Positions 24,946 through 33,654 of a DNA stretch of 45,789 nt are shown here, in pieces; the first letter of the stretch is position 1, and every line of letters starts with the position of its first letter. The stretch covers positions 1-45,789 of the forward strand of contig NZ_LGEC01000098.1 of NCBI RefSeq assembly GCF_001279585.1, given 5' to 3'. The DNA is from Nocardiopsis sp. NRRL B-16309. Its GTDB lineage: Bacteria > Actinomycetota > Actinomycetes > Streptosporangiales > Streptosporangiaceae. Made by a program: the position numbers and the translations under genes. A model generated the notes under the pieces. That model searched no databases and was not told the DNA's origin. It was given only the letters and a program-made list of their open reading frames with translations.

Positions 24946-25992
24946 GTGACAGTGACCCTACGCGGCTCCTTCGCCACGGTGAGCGCCGTGCTCATGGTGG
25001 CGGCCCTGACCGGGTGCGGGGCCTCCGAGCCCGTTCCGGAACAGACCGACCTCGCGGGTGAGGGCGGGACGGAGTACCCCCTCACCGTGGAGAACTGCGG
25101 CCAGGAGGTGACCTTCGACGCCGCGCCGCAGCGGGTCGTGTCCCTGGACCAGGGCTCGACCGAGATCCTGTTGTCCCTGGGGCTCGAAGAGCACATGGTC
25201 GGCACGGCGTCCTGGACCGACCCCGTCCTGGAGGACCTCGCGCAGGCCAACGAGGAGGTGCCCAGGCTGGCGGAGGAGGCCCCGACCTTCGAGGTGGCCC
25301 TGGACACCGATCCCGACTTCGTGACGGCGTCCTTCGGCCGCCACTTCGCCCAGGGCGGCGTGGCCGAACGCGACCGGTTCGCCGAGACCGGGATCGAGAC
25401 CTACCTGTCGCCGACGGACTGCGACGGCGGAACGAGCATCAACGGCGGCGGTACCCGCACCGAAGCGCTGACCATCGACTCCCTGTACCAGGAGATCCGC
25501 GAGCTCGCGCGGATCTTCGACGTGTCCGAGCGCGGTGAGGAACTGGTCGGCGAACTGGAGGACCGCCGCCAGGCCGCCCTGGCCGACGTCGACGCCTCGG
25601 GCTCCAGCATCGCCTTCTGGTTCGCGGACCTGCGGACCCCCTACGTCGCCGGAGGGAAGGGATCGGCGAACCTGCTGGCCACCGAGGTCGGGGCCACCAA
25701 CGTGTTCGCCGACCTCGACGACGACTGGCCCGCCACGACGTGGGAGAGCCTCGTTGACCGGGAACCCGACGTCCTCGTCCTGGGCGACCTGAGCCGTGAG
25801 CGCTGGCCCGGCGACCAGCTGGAGGAGAAGATCGACTTCCTCAGCACCGACCCCGTCACCAGGGACCTCGACGCGGTCCGGAACGAGCGGTTCGTCTCCC
25901 TGCACGGCGCCGAGATGAACCCCTCGATCCGCACGGTCGACGGGTTGGAGGCCCTCGCCGACGGACTGCGCTCCTTCGAGGAGACCGGGTGA
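24946..25992 (+). CDS. Ferric-siderophore ABC transporter, substrate-binding lipoprotein
   Basis: This 348-aa FepB/FhuD-type binding protein starts at a GTG after GGAGGAAAAAGG. It has a lipoprotein signal peptide with lipobox LTGC (C24), so it is anchored to the outer face of the membrane. The mature part has the two-lobe helical-backbone fold of class III binding proteins: AAPQRVVSLDQGSTEILLSL in the first lobe and EREPDVLVLGDL-type segments in the second. It captures an iron-siderophore complex and delivers it to the permease encoded immediately downstream (4-base overlap with its stop). The iron box upstream indicates Fe-dependent control. A siderophore type cannot be assigned; no biosynthesis genes are in the window. 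Confidence 0.92.
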   Translation: MTVTLRGSFATVSAVLMVAALTGCGASEPVPEQTDLAGEGGTEYPLTVENCGQEVTFDAAPQRVVSLDQGSTEILLSLGLEEHMVGTASWTDPVLEDLAQANEEVPRLAEEAPTFEVALDTDPDFVTASFGRHFAQGGVAERDRFAETGIETYLSPTDCDGGTSINGGGTRTEALTIDSLYQEIRELARIFDVSERGEELVGELEDRRQAALADVDASGSSIAFWFADLRTPYVAGGKGSANLLATEVGATNVFADLDDDWPATTWESLVDREPDVLVLGDLSRERWPGDQLEEKIDFLSTDPVTRDLDAVRNERFVSLHGAEMNPSIRTVDGLEALADGLRSFEETG

Positions 25993-27101
25993 GGCCCACA
26001 CCCGCGGCCGGCCCGGCCGCTCGGCCGACCGGGCCGACGGCGGGCCCCGGCCGGGAGGAGGCCCCCGCCGTCCACCCGCCGGGCGCGTCACGGCTGCGGT
26101 TCGCGGGTGTCGGCACGGGTTCGCTCGCGCTGCTCCTCGTGTCGATCGGCGTGGCCATCACGCTCGGACCCGCCGACGTGTCCCTGGTCAACGTGCGCGA
26201 CATCGTCCTCAACCACCTCGGGATCACCGACATCCCGGTCCGCGTGTCCAAGAACGCCATCGTGTGGAACGACCGCCTGCCCCGGGCTCTGGTGGCCGCG
26301 GCCTGCGGCGCGGGGCTCGGCCTGTGCGGGGTGATCCTGCAGTCGCTGCTGCGCAACCCGCTGGCCGACCCCTACGTCCTCGGGATCTCCTCCGGTGCCT
26401 CGACCGGCGCCGTCGTCGTCGGCGTCCTGGGAGTCGGCGGCGCCGTGATCGGGATGTCCGGGGGCGCGTTCCTCGGCTCCGCCGTCGCCTTCGCCGTCGT
26501 CCTGCTCATCGCACGGATGTCCGGCGGCGGCAACGACAAGGTCATCCTGGCGGGCATCGCGGTGACGCAGCTGTTCTCCGCGCTGACCTCGTTCGTCGTC
26601 TTCGCGTTCGCCGACTCCGACGAGGCCCGCGGCGTCATGTTCTGGCTGCTCGGCTCCCTGGAGGGCGTGCGGTGGAACGACGTCTGGCTGTGCGCCCTCG
26701 CCGTGCTCGCCGGGGCGGCCTTCTGCCTCGTGCGCGCCCCGGTGCTGGACGCGTTCGCCTTCGGTGACGACGTCGCGTCCTCGCTGGGCGTCTCCGTACC
26801 GCGGGCGCGCGCGGCGTTCATGACCGTCACCGCCCTGCTCACCGCCGTCCTGGTCAGCGTGGCCGGCGCCATCGGGTTCGTGGGCCTCGTGCTCCCGCAC
26901 GCCGCCCGCTTCCTCACCGGGCCCCGCCACACCCGCCTGGTGCCGGTGACCGCGCTGCTCGGCGCGGTCTTCATGGTCTGGGTCGACGCGCTATCCCGGG
27001 TGGTCTTCGCCCCCTCGCCCCTGCCCGTCGGCGTCGGCACCGCCCTGGTCGGCGTTCCCGTGTTCATCGCCATCATGCTGCGCCGTAGGAGGACCCCGTG
27101 A
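25989..27101 (+). CDS. Ferric-siderophore ABC transporter, FecCD-family permease
   Basis: This 370-aa permease is of the BtuC/FecCD family with about nine to ten membrane helices. Family landmarks are RLPRALVAAACGAGLGLCGV, QSLLRNPLADPYVLGISSGA and AGAIGFVGLVLPHAARFL. The last is the loop that contacts the ATPase. A proline- and glycine-rich cytoplasmic N-terminus of about 35 residues precedes the first helix. It overlaps its neighbours by 4 bases on both sides, so binding protein, permease and ATPase form one operon. Only one permease gene is present, so it must form a homodimer, as in BtuCD-type importers. Confidence 0.93.
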   Translation: MRPTPAAGPAARPTGPTAGPGREEAPAVHPPGASRLRFAGVGTGSLALLLVSIGVAITLGPADVSLVNVRDIVLNHLGITDIPVRVSKNAIVWNDRLPRALVAAACGAGLGLCGVILQSLLRNPLADPYVLGISSGASTGAVVVGVLGVGGAVIGMSGGAFLGSAVAFAVVLLIARMSGGGNDKVILAGIAVTQLFSALTSFVVFAFADSDEARGVMFWLLGSLEGVRWNDVWLCALAVLAGAAFCLVRAPVLDAFAFGDDVASSLGVSVPRARAAFMTVTALLTAVLVSVAGAIGFVGLVLPHAARFLTGPRHTRLVPVTALLGAVFMVWVDALSRVVFAPSPLPVGVGTALVGVPVFIAIMLRRRRTP

Positions 27102-27880
27102 CACTGCGGACCCGGGAGGTCGCATGGAACCGCGGCGGCCGACTCGTCGTGGACGGGGTCTCCCTGGACCCGCGGCCCGGCGAGACCATCGGACTGCTGG
27201 GCCCGAACGGGTCGGGCAAGTCCTCGCTGATCAAGCTGCTGGCCGGCGCGGTCCGGCCCACCTCGGGCGACGTCACCCTGGACGACGCCCCGCTGACGGC
27301 CATCTCCCGGCGGGAGAGGGCGCAGGCGATCGCCGTCGTCACCCAGCACGCCGACACGGTCGTGGACATCACCGTGTACGACATCGTCGCCCTCGGACGC
27401 ATCCCGCACCGGGGGACGTTCGGCGGCGACCGGGACGCGGACGCGCGAGCGGTGTCCGAGGCCCTGGACCGGACCGGGCTCACCGCCAAGGCGGGCGAGC
27501 TGTGGCACCGGCTCTCCGGTGGGGAGCGGCAGCGCGTGCACATCGCCCGCGCGCTCGCCCAGGAGCCGCGGGAGCTGCTCCTGGACGAGCCCACCAACCA
27601 CCTGGACATCCGGTACCAGCTCGACCTCCTCCAGCTCGTCCGCGAACTGCCGGTCACAGCGGTCGTGGCCCTGCACGACCTCAACCTCGCTGCCATGTTC
27701 TGCGACTCGGTGCTCGTCCTCAGGGACGGTCGCGCCGTCGCGGCCGGGCCCGCGTCCCACGTCCTGACCCCGCGGCTCATCGCCGACGTCTACGAGGTCG
27801 ACGCCACCGTGCGGATCGACGACACGACGCACCGCCCGGTGATCACCTTCCACCCCGGCCGCGTACCGACGCCCCCCTGA
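27098..27880 (+). CDS. Ferric-siderophore ABC transporter, ATP-binding protein
   Basis: This 260-aa FepC/FecE-type ATPase has Walker A GPNGSGKS (35-42), a Q-loop at TQHAD (92-96), signature LSGGE (139-143), Walker B ELLLDEP (159-165) and an H-loop in VALHDLN. It powers uptake of the iron-siderophore complex through the FecCD-type permease. The GTG start at 27098 overlaps the permease stop (GTGA). It ends the importer operon. The 25-base gap to the convergent orphan gene at 27906 holds no obvious terminator hairpin. Confidence 0.93.
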   Translation: MTLRTREVAWNRGGRLVVDGVSLDPRPGETIGLLGPNGSGKSSLIKLLAGAVRPTSGDVTLDDAPLTAISRRERAQAIAVVTQHADTVVDITVYDIVALGRIPHRGTFGGDRDADARAVSEALDRTGLTAKAGELWHRLSGGERQRVHIARALAQEPRELLLDEPTNHLDIRYQLDLLQLVRELPVTAVVALHDLNLAAMFCDSVLVLRDGRAVAAGPASHVLTPRLIADVYEVDATVRIDDTTHRPVITFHPGRVPTPP

Positions 27881-27905
27881 GCGGGCCCCGCGGCCGGGCG
27901 ACGAC

Positions 27906-30002
27906 TCATCCGGCTCCGTCGCCGGACCGATCACTTCCGATCTCCGCGGCCGTCCTGACAATCCACGCCTGCAACGACCACACCGACTCCTGCCGCGAGC
28001 CGAACTCCTCCTCGTTCCGACGCCACCAGAGCTCGATGGCATGGCTCGCGGTCACCGCACGGGTGGTGACTGCCGACCTCGGGCCGGAGTCGCTTCCGGC
28101 CACACCTCGCACCAGAATTTCGGCGACGACCTCAGCGTGCGGCGAAGCCCCGAGCGCCAGGGGAATCCATTCCTCTGCGGCGCGGGCAACCAAAGAGCTG
28201 TCTGCGGTATCGAAGATCGCGCTCCACATACGTGCCAGGTTGTGGGCATCCTCGGGTTCGATGAACCCTGAGAAATCGATTCGGTCCAGCGCACGAGGCC
28301 CGTTCCCTCCTGGAGAGCTCAACTGGTGGAATAAAAAACTCGTCGCCAGCATGGAACGATACTCATCGTCGTCGCGCCGCCACTCCGAGATCTCACGCGT
28401 GATCTCGCTCCACACCGATCGATCTTCACTCAGAACATCCAAAGTCTGAAGTATTTCCTCCTGGACTGCGACGTTGTCCGTCCTGGCGAGGCGCCTTAGT
28501 CGGACCAGCGCCGATGCAGTGTTCAGTTTTCCGAGGCGTCTGCAAACCAACGCAACGGCTTTGGCCTGGATCGGGTTTGAAGGCTCGGTGGCGATTTCGT
28601 ACAGTCGCCTCCGCATCCGTTGACCGAAGGAGGGGGACAGCGATACCCTCGCCCCGAACGCCACCGCCGCGGACAGCGTCCTGGGTTCACGCGACCACTT
28701 GTTGAAGGCCTTGCTCGCCCATTCGACATCCCTCTGCCTTATCGCCAACCGAGCCCAGGTCTCGGCCAAGACCTCCACCGACGCATGATCGAGACTCGCG
28801 TACAAATCGGATGCCCAGTCAAACAGATATCTTCTCGTTCGCGGATGCTGTTCCCAATAGTAGTCGAGGACCGCGGCACCATAGCGATACTTCACGAAAC
28901 ACACGGCCCCGTGCTCGTCTCGTTCGGCACCCACCGCTCGAAGGGTACTGTCCACCCCTTCGCCCGAGAAGCCACCAGCACTTCCGGGCGGCATTCCCAG
29001 CCGCTCGGCCAGCTGATCCGCCGACTCCAGAACCTTTCCTGCGTCCACTCCCTCGAGTAGGGCACACGCTGCCAGAACCAGTCGATACCAGACCCCACTT
29101 CCGCTGTGGTTCTTCCCGAACCAGAAGTCGAGATGCTCCTCCCAGCCTCCGTGAGCCCTGATAGTCTCCGCTATCCACTCGTCCGTCGCATACTCTCCGC
29201 GGAGGTGGATATCCGCGGCGATACGGGCCAGACGTTCCGCCTCAACCGGAGTCGCACCGCGCAGAATGTCAGCGATCCCTGAATGTTCCTCCCACGGACG
29301 AACAGGTTCGTTGGAGAGGTGTTCGAGGTGGGAGGCGAACACCTTTATCCCAGGAACTGCGACCGTCTCCAGCGGAGTGCTCTTAAGCGGATCGTTTCCC
29401 CGTTGTTCCGGCCTCATGACGACGATGACCACAGATCCCTTCTGGCGAGCCCGTTGCCAGAAGCCAACCAGTTCCCCTTCGACTTCCCTGAAGGGTTCAG
29501 CGAGATTCGAGAGATCGACGATATACCCCTGCCTGGATCGCTGTGGCATACGGACGAACTGGCCCATTTCACCCGCCTCGACCAGGACATAGTGTGCAGA
29601 ATAACGAACGCTCGTCAAAACGGCGACCGCAGCCGCTTCTCGACCGCTGCCCACGGGACCGACGATGTATCCGTATCCGCGGCGGCGCAACCCGTACTCA
29701 AAAAGGTCGAACAGCGCCTGGTCGTTCGAAACATAAACACTTCTTATGTACTCTTGGTAATCCCACGGATACTGCTTCGGCTCCAAGTGTTCGACATCAC
29801 CGAAGTAAATGTTCCCGTAGATGTCCCGCGCCTGGAGTAGCTTGGAAATATATTCAGCGTTATAGACCTGATTTCGAAAATCGCCACCCACGATTTTTGA
29901 TTCTCTCTCCGCTGAGATCCCGGCAGAATGGTCTGAAGATGTCCATCCATCGTGGTGTTCGGCCATTCTCCCTGCCTGGTGACGGAACGCGCTTTCGATC
30001 AT
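27906..30002 (-). CDS. Orphan 698-aa protein with degenerate P-loop and helical repeats (possible conflict-system protein)
   Basis: An N-terminal stretch, QVYNAEYISKLLQARDIYGN (residues 45-64), resembles the VVQARDIHGDVHFH-type segment that precedes many actinobacterial STAND/conflict proteins. Residues 100-215 look like a P-loop domain, but Walker A is GPVGSGRE (115-122) with Arg for Lys. The following strand SVVIVVMRPEQR has no acidic Walker B residue, so ATP hydrolysis is unlikely. Residues 400-640 are helical, HEAT/ARM-like (KAVALVCRRLGKLNTASALV, VRLRRLARTDNVAVQEEIL). The start could be ATG 30000-30002 (AAGGG upstream) or ATG 29964-29966. The GC is visibly lower than in both neighbours, and no partner gene adjoins it, which suggests transfer. 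Its role is unknown; a defence function is only inferred. Confidence 0.8.
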   Translation of the reverse strand: MIESAFRHQAGRMAEHHDGWTSSDHSAGISAERESKIVGGDFRNQVYNAEYISKLLQARDIYGNIYFGDVEHLEPKQYPWDYQEYIRSVYVSNDQALFDLFEYGLRRRGYGYIVGPVGSGREAAAVAVLTSVRYSAHYVLVEAGEMGQFVRMPQRSRQGYIVDLSNLAEPFREVEGELVGFWQRARQKGSVVIVVMRPEQRGNDPLKSTPLETVAVPGIKVFASHLEHLSNEPVRPWEEHSGIADILRGATPVEAERLARIAADIHLRGEYATDEWIAETIRAHGGWEEHLDFWFGKNHSGSGVWYRLVLAACALLEGVDAGKVLESADQLAERLGMPPGSAGGFSGEGVDSTLRAVGAERDEHGAVCFVKYRYGAAVLDYYWEQHPRTRRYLFDWASDLYASLDHASVEVLAETWARLAIRQRDVEWASKAFNKWSREPRTLSAAVAFGARVSLSPSFGQRMRRRLYEIATEPSNPIQAKAVALVCRRLGKLNTASALVRLRRLARTDNVAVQEEILQTLDVLSEDRSVWSEITREISEWRRDDDEYRSMLATSFLFHQLSSPGGNGPRALDRIDFSGFIEPEDAHNLARMWSAIFDTADSSLVARAAEEWIPLALGASPHAEVVAEILVRGVAGSDSGPRSAVTTRAVTASHAIELWWRRNEEEFGSRQESVWSLQAWIVRTAAEIGSDRSGDGAG

Positions 30003-30299
30003 GTTGCACGTCACCCTTACCATGCGACGTGGCTCCGGGCACCGAGTTGGCCGAAGAAGGCCACTCCCGGGCGCTCCACTTTCCGGGTGGGCGCTTCGAC
30101 GGTCACGGCGGCCCCTCGTCACGCTGGTGCGTTCGATCTTTGGGACCAGGTCATTCCCGGCTCCGTGCACCGCCAGAGCCGCCCCGGTTGACCGGCCGGA
30201 TCCGGCTCCGGGGAATGGCCCGCGCGGCGGGGGCGTTGGCCTGTCCACGGATCCGTCGAGCCCGCCGCCGCGGGCGGGTGCCGTCGCACGGGAGGCGAC
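30003..30299. other. Intergenic stretch before the DrrAB exporter, no gene
   Basis: About 300 bases between the divergent orphan gene and the exporter ATPase. It should contain both promoters. No clear dyad or family-specific site was recognised. Confidence 0.4.
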
Positions 30300-31307
30300 G
30301 TGACCGCACACGTGCCCGAACTCGCCATCGAAGCCTCCGGCCTGGTCAAGGACTTCGGCCGGACCCGTGCCGTGGACGGGGTCGACCTGACCGTGCCCAC
30401 CGGGCTCGTGTACGGCTTCCTGGGACCCAACGGCGCCGGCAAGACCACCACGATGCGCATGCTGGCCACCCTGTTGCGGCCCGACGGCGGCCGGGCCAGC
30501 GTGCTCGGCCACGACGTGGTGCGCGAGGCCGACGCCGTCCGCGCCCGAGTGGGCCTGACCGGGCAGTTCGCGTCCGTGGACGACGACCTCACCGGGGTGG
30601 AGAACCTCGTCCTGCTGGGCCGTCTCTACGGCTACGGCCGCGCCCGGGCACGGCGGCGGGCCGGCGATCTGCTCGACGCGTTCGGTCTGGCCGAGGCCGC
30701 CGAGCGCCTGGTGAAGAACTACTCCGGCGGCATGCGGCGCCGGCTCGACATCGCGGCGAGCCTCGTGGTCACGCCCGAGCTGATGTTCCTGGACGAGCCC
30801 ACGACCGGTCTGGACCCCCGCAGCCGCAACCAGGTCTGGGACATCGTGCGCGCGCTCGTGGACGCGGGGACGACGGTCCTGCTGACCACCCAGTACCTCG
30901 ACGAGGCCGACCAGCTCACCGGTCGGATGGCGGTGATCGACCACGGCACCGTCATCGCCGAGGGGACGCCGGACGAGCTCAAGGCCGCGGTGGGCACGGG
31001 CTCGCTGCACGTGCGGGTGCGCCGCCCCGAACAGCGCGAGGACGCCGCGCGGCTGCTCGAACGCCTGCTGGAGGTGCCCGTCCGTCGCGAGGGCGATCCC
31101 GCCGCGCTCTCCGCCCGCGTCTTCGATCCCGACCGCGTCGCGCACGCGCTGGGCGCGCTCTCGGGCGACGGCGTCAACGTCACGCACTTCGCGCTGGGCC
31201 GCCCCAGCCTCGACGAGGTCTTCCTCGCGCTCACCGGGCGTCCGGCCGCCCCTGACGACGGCGCCGACCCGGGCACCGGGCCCACGACCGAGGAGGGAAC
31301 GGCATGA
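30300..31307 (+). CDS. DrrA-type ABC exporter, ATP-binding protein
   Basis: This 335-aa ATPase is of the daunorubicin-resistance (DrrA/CcmA) class. It has Walker A GPNGAGKTT (42-50), signature YSGGM (141-145), Walker B LMFLDEPTTGLDP (161-173), and the long C-terminal domain characteristic of DrrA (about 230-315). The GTG start at 30300 follows GGGAGGCGAC. It overlaps the membrane partner by 4 bases. Such pairs export antibiotics, lipids or other hydrophobic compounds. There is no biosynthetic cluster beside it here, so the substrate is open. Confidence 0.93.
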   Translation: MTAHVPELAIEASGLVKDFGRTRAVDGVDLTVPTGLVYGFLGPNGAGKTTTMRMLATLLRPDGGRASVLGHDVVREADAVRARVGLTGQFASVDDDLTGVENLVLLGRLYGYGRARARRRAGDLLDAFGLAEAAERLVKNYSGGMRRRLDIAASLVVTPELMFLDEPTTGLDPRSRNQVWDIVRALVDAGTTVLLTTQYLDEADQLTGRMAVIDHGTVIAEGTPDELKAAVGTGSLHVRVRRPEQREDAARLLERLLEVPVRREGDPAALSARVFDPDRVAHALGALSGDGVNVTHFALGRPSLDEVFLALTGRPAAPDDGADPGTGPTTEEGTA

Positions 31308-32137
31308 CCACCACCCGGACCGGTGTACCCGACCAGCGGCACCTGCGCGGTGTCCTCGCCTCCGGCGCCCGGCCGCCGCGTCCGAGCGCCCTGTCCGCCT
31401 CGCTCACCTTCGGCTGGCGGGCCCTGCTGAAGATCAAGCACGTGCCCGAGCAGCTCTTCGACGTCACCCTGTTCCCGGTCCTGTTCCTGCTGATGTTCAC
31501 CTACCTGTTCGGCGGGGCGATCGTGGGGTCCACCGAGGAGTACCTCCAGTGGGTCCTGCCGGGAATCCTGGTGATGACGGTCGTGATGATCACCCTGTAC
31601 ACGGGCGTCACCCTGAACACCGACATCACCAAGGGCGTCTTCGACCGCTTCCGCTCCCTGCCGATCTGGCGGCCCTCGCCCCTCGTCGGCGCGCTGCTGG
31701 GCGACGCCGTGCGCTATTCGATGGCCTCGCTGGTGGTCATCGTGCTGGGGCTGGTCCTGGGCTTCCGCCCCGAGAACGGCGTCGTCGGCGTGGTGCTGTC
31801 GGTGCTGCTGCTCATCGTGTTCTGCTACAGCCTGTCCTGGATCTGGACCCTGCTCGGGCTGGTGCTGCGCACACCGAACTCCGTCATGACCGTCAGCATG
31901 GTCGTGATGTTCCCGGGGACCTTCCTGAGCAACATCTTCGTCGACCCGCGGACCATGCCCGGCTGGTTGCAGGCCTTCGTGGACGTCAACCCGGTCACCC
32001 ACCTGGTGACGGCGATCCGCGGCCTGATGCACGGGGGCGTCACCGCCGCCCAGATCGGGTGGGTGCTGGTGGCGTCGGCCGTGATGGTGGCGGTGTTCGC
32101 CCCGATCACGATGTATCTGTACCGCCATCGGAACTGA
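31304..32137 (+). CDS. DrrB-type ABC-2 membrane subunit
   Basis: This 277-aa protein has six predicted membrane helices and the ABC-2 transporter pattern. Landmarks are FPVLFLLMFTYLFGGAI near the N-terminus, the GVFDRFRSLP coupling motif after the second helix, and MVVMFPGTFLSNIFVDPRTM before the last helices. It forms the transmembrane channel for the DrrA-type ATPase whose stop codon it overlaps. The first 35 residues are cytoplasmic and rich in R and P. Confidence 0.92.
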   Translation: MTTTRTGVPDQRHLRGVLASGARPPRPSALSASLTFGWRALLKIKHVPEQLFDVTLFPVLFLLMFTYLFGGAIVGSTEEYLQWVLPGILVMTVVMITLYTGVTLNTDITKGVFDRFRSLPIWRPSPLVGALLGDAVRYSMASLVVIVLGLVLGFRPENGVVGVVLSVLLLIVFCYSLSWIWTLLGLVLRTPNSVMTVSMVVMFPGTFLSNIFVDPRTMPGWLQAFVDVNPVTHLVTAIRGLMHGGVTAAQIGWVLVASAVMVAVFAPITMYLYRHRN

Positions 32138-32233
32138 CTGGCTCCGGGAACCGTTGTCGTCCGGTAGAACGGGAGGAGTCCCGGGCTCGCGGCGGAAGAC
32201 ACCTGTGGGCTGAACGGAGAGGGAAGTCCCGAC

Positions 32234-33532
32234 GTGCCCACGAGTGCCACACCACGCCCCGCCCCCCGCGCCGACCGCCGCGGCGGTATGCCCCCGTGGC
32301 TGCCCCGCGCGATGATGCTGGCCATGTGGATCATCACGGCGTTCGGCGTCGTGCTGTGGCTGTTCCTCCAGTTGCAGGGCCTCATCGTGCTCCTGCTGAT
32401 CTCCCTGTTCCTCGCGCTGGCGCTGGAGCCTGCGGTGAACTGGCTGCACCGGCACCACTGGCCGCGCGGTCTCGCCACGAGCGCCGTCATGCTGCTGGTC
32501 CTGGTGCTGACGGGGGCCTTCCTCAGCCTGCTCGGGTCCATGCTGATCGGGCAGGTGCTGGCCTTCGCCGCCGAGGTGCCCGCGATGCTCCGCGCCGGAC
32601 TGCGGTGGTTCAACACGTCCTTCGGCACGGACTACTCCCCCACCAACCTCATCGACCAGGTGTCCAGCGCCACCGGTGTGGTCGAGCAGTACGCGTCGAG
32701 CATCGCCAACAACGTGCTCGGGGCGGGGACGACCGTCCTGGCGCTGCTCTTCAACGGGCTGACGATCGCGCTGTTCACCTTCTACCTGTGCGCGGACGGG
32801 CCGCGCTTCCGCCGGGTGATCTGCTCGGTCCTGCCGCCCCGGACGCAGCGCGAGGTGCTGCGGGCGTGGGAGATCGCGATCGACAAGACCGGCGGCTACC
32901 TGTACTCGCGGGCGCTGATGGCACTGGTCTGCGCGGTCGCGCACTGGGTGCTGCTGGTCGCGCTGGACATCCCGTACGCGGTCGCGCTGGCGCTGTGGGT
33001 CGGTGTGCTGTCGCAGTTCATCCCCACCGCCGGCACCTACATCGGCGGTGCCGTGCCCGTCCTCGTGGCGCTGCTGCAGGGCCCCTGGGCCGCGGTGTGG
33101 GTGCTGGTATTCGTCATCGTCTACCAGCAGTTCGAGAACTACCTGCTCCAGCCGCGGATCACCGCCAAGACCCTGGACATGCACCCGGCGGTGGCGTTCG
33201 GCTCGGTCCTGGCGGGCGTCGCGATCCTGGGTGCGCCGGGCGCGCTGCTCGCGCTGCCGATGGGCGCGAGCCTGCAGGCCTTCATCGGCACCTACATCAG
33301 GCGCTACGAGGTCGCGGAGCACCCGCTGTTGAGCGAGGCGGCGGCCGATCCCGACGCCGAGTCCGCGGACGACGGCGCCCCGGACTACCCGGGCCCGGAG
33401 GCCGCACCAGGCCGAGCGGGTGCGCGGGACGCGGAGGGCGCGGATGACGCTGACCGGGGCTCCCGCTCCCGGACGGAGGCCGCACCGCCCGACGACGGGC
33501 GGGCCGGCCCGGAGCGCCGCGACCCCTCCTGA
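32234..33532 (+). CDS. AI-2E family transporter (PF01594-type permease)
   Basis: This 432-aa protein has a hydrophobic N-terminal pair of helices (about residues 28-72), a third near 82-105, an amphipathic coiled middle (ATGVVEQYASSIANNVLGAG), and the conserved C-terminal helical bundle with GVLSQFIPTAGTYIGGAVPV and YQQFENYLLQPRI. Known relatives export autoinducer-2 or exchange Na+/H+; the substrate is usually unknown. It starts at a GTG at 32234 with GAGAGGGAAG upstream, 96 bases after the exporter. The last about 85 residues are a polar acidic tail (DPDAESADDGAPD), a lineage-specific extension. Confidence 0.9.
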   Translation: MPTSATPRPAPRADRRGGMPPWLPRAMMLAMWIITAFGVVLWLFLQLQGLIVLLLISLFLALALEPAVNWLHRHHWPRGLATSAVMLLVLVLTGAFLSLLGSMLIGQVLAFAAEVPAMLRAGLRWFNTSFGTDYSPTNLIDQVSSATGVVEQYASSIANNVLGAGTTVLALLFNGLTIALFTFYLCADGPRFRRVICSVLPPRTQREVLRAWEIAIDKTGGYLYSRALMALVCAVAHWVLLVALDIPYAVALALWVGVLSQFIPTAGTYIGGAVPVLVALLQGPWAAVWVLVFVIVYQQFENYLLQPRITAKTLDMHPAVAFGSVLAGVAILGAPGALLALPMGASLQAFIGTYIRRYEVAEHPLLSEAAADPDAESADDGAPDYPGPEAAPGRAGARDAEGADDADRGSRSRTEAAPPDDGRAGPERRDPS

Positions 33533-33654
33533 GGCCCTGCCGGCCCGGACGCCGTGCGACGCCCGCGCGCGAGAGCGCCGGTCACCGGTACTGCCTGCGG
33601 CCGGGGTGCGGCGGGCCCATCGCGGTTCCGGACCTGCTCGGTGGGACCGCGCCC

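Noticed and set aside
30003..31187. N-terminal extension of the orphan 27906 gene to about 1093 residues
   Set aside because: The extension runs antisense through the clearly coding DrrA-type ATPase and has shadow-frame composition; the protein-like part begins near 30002.
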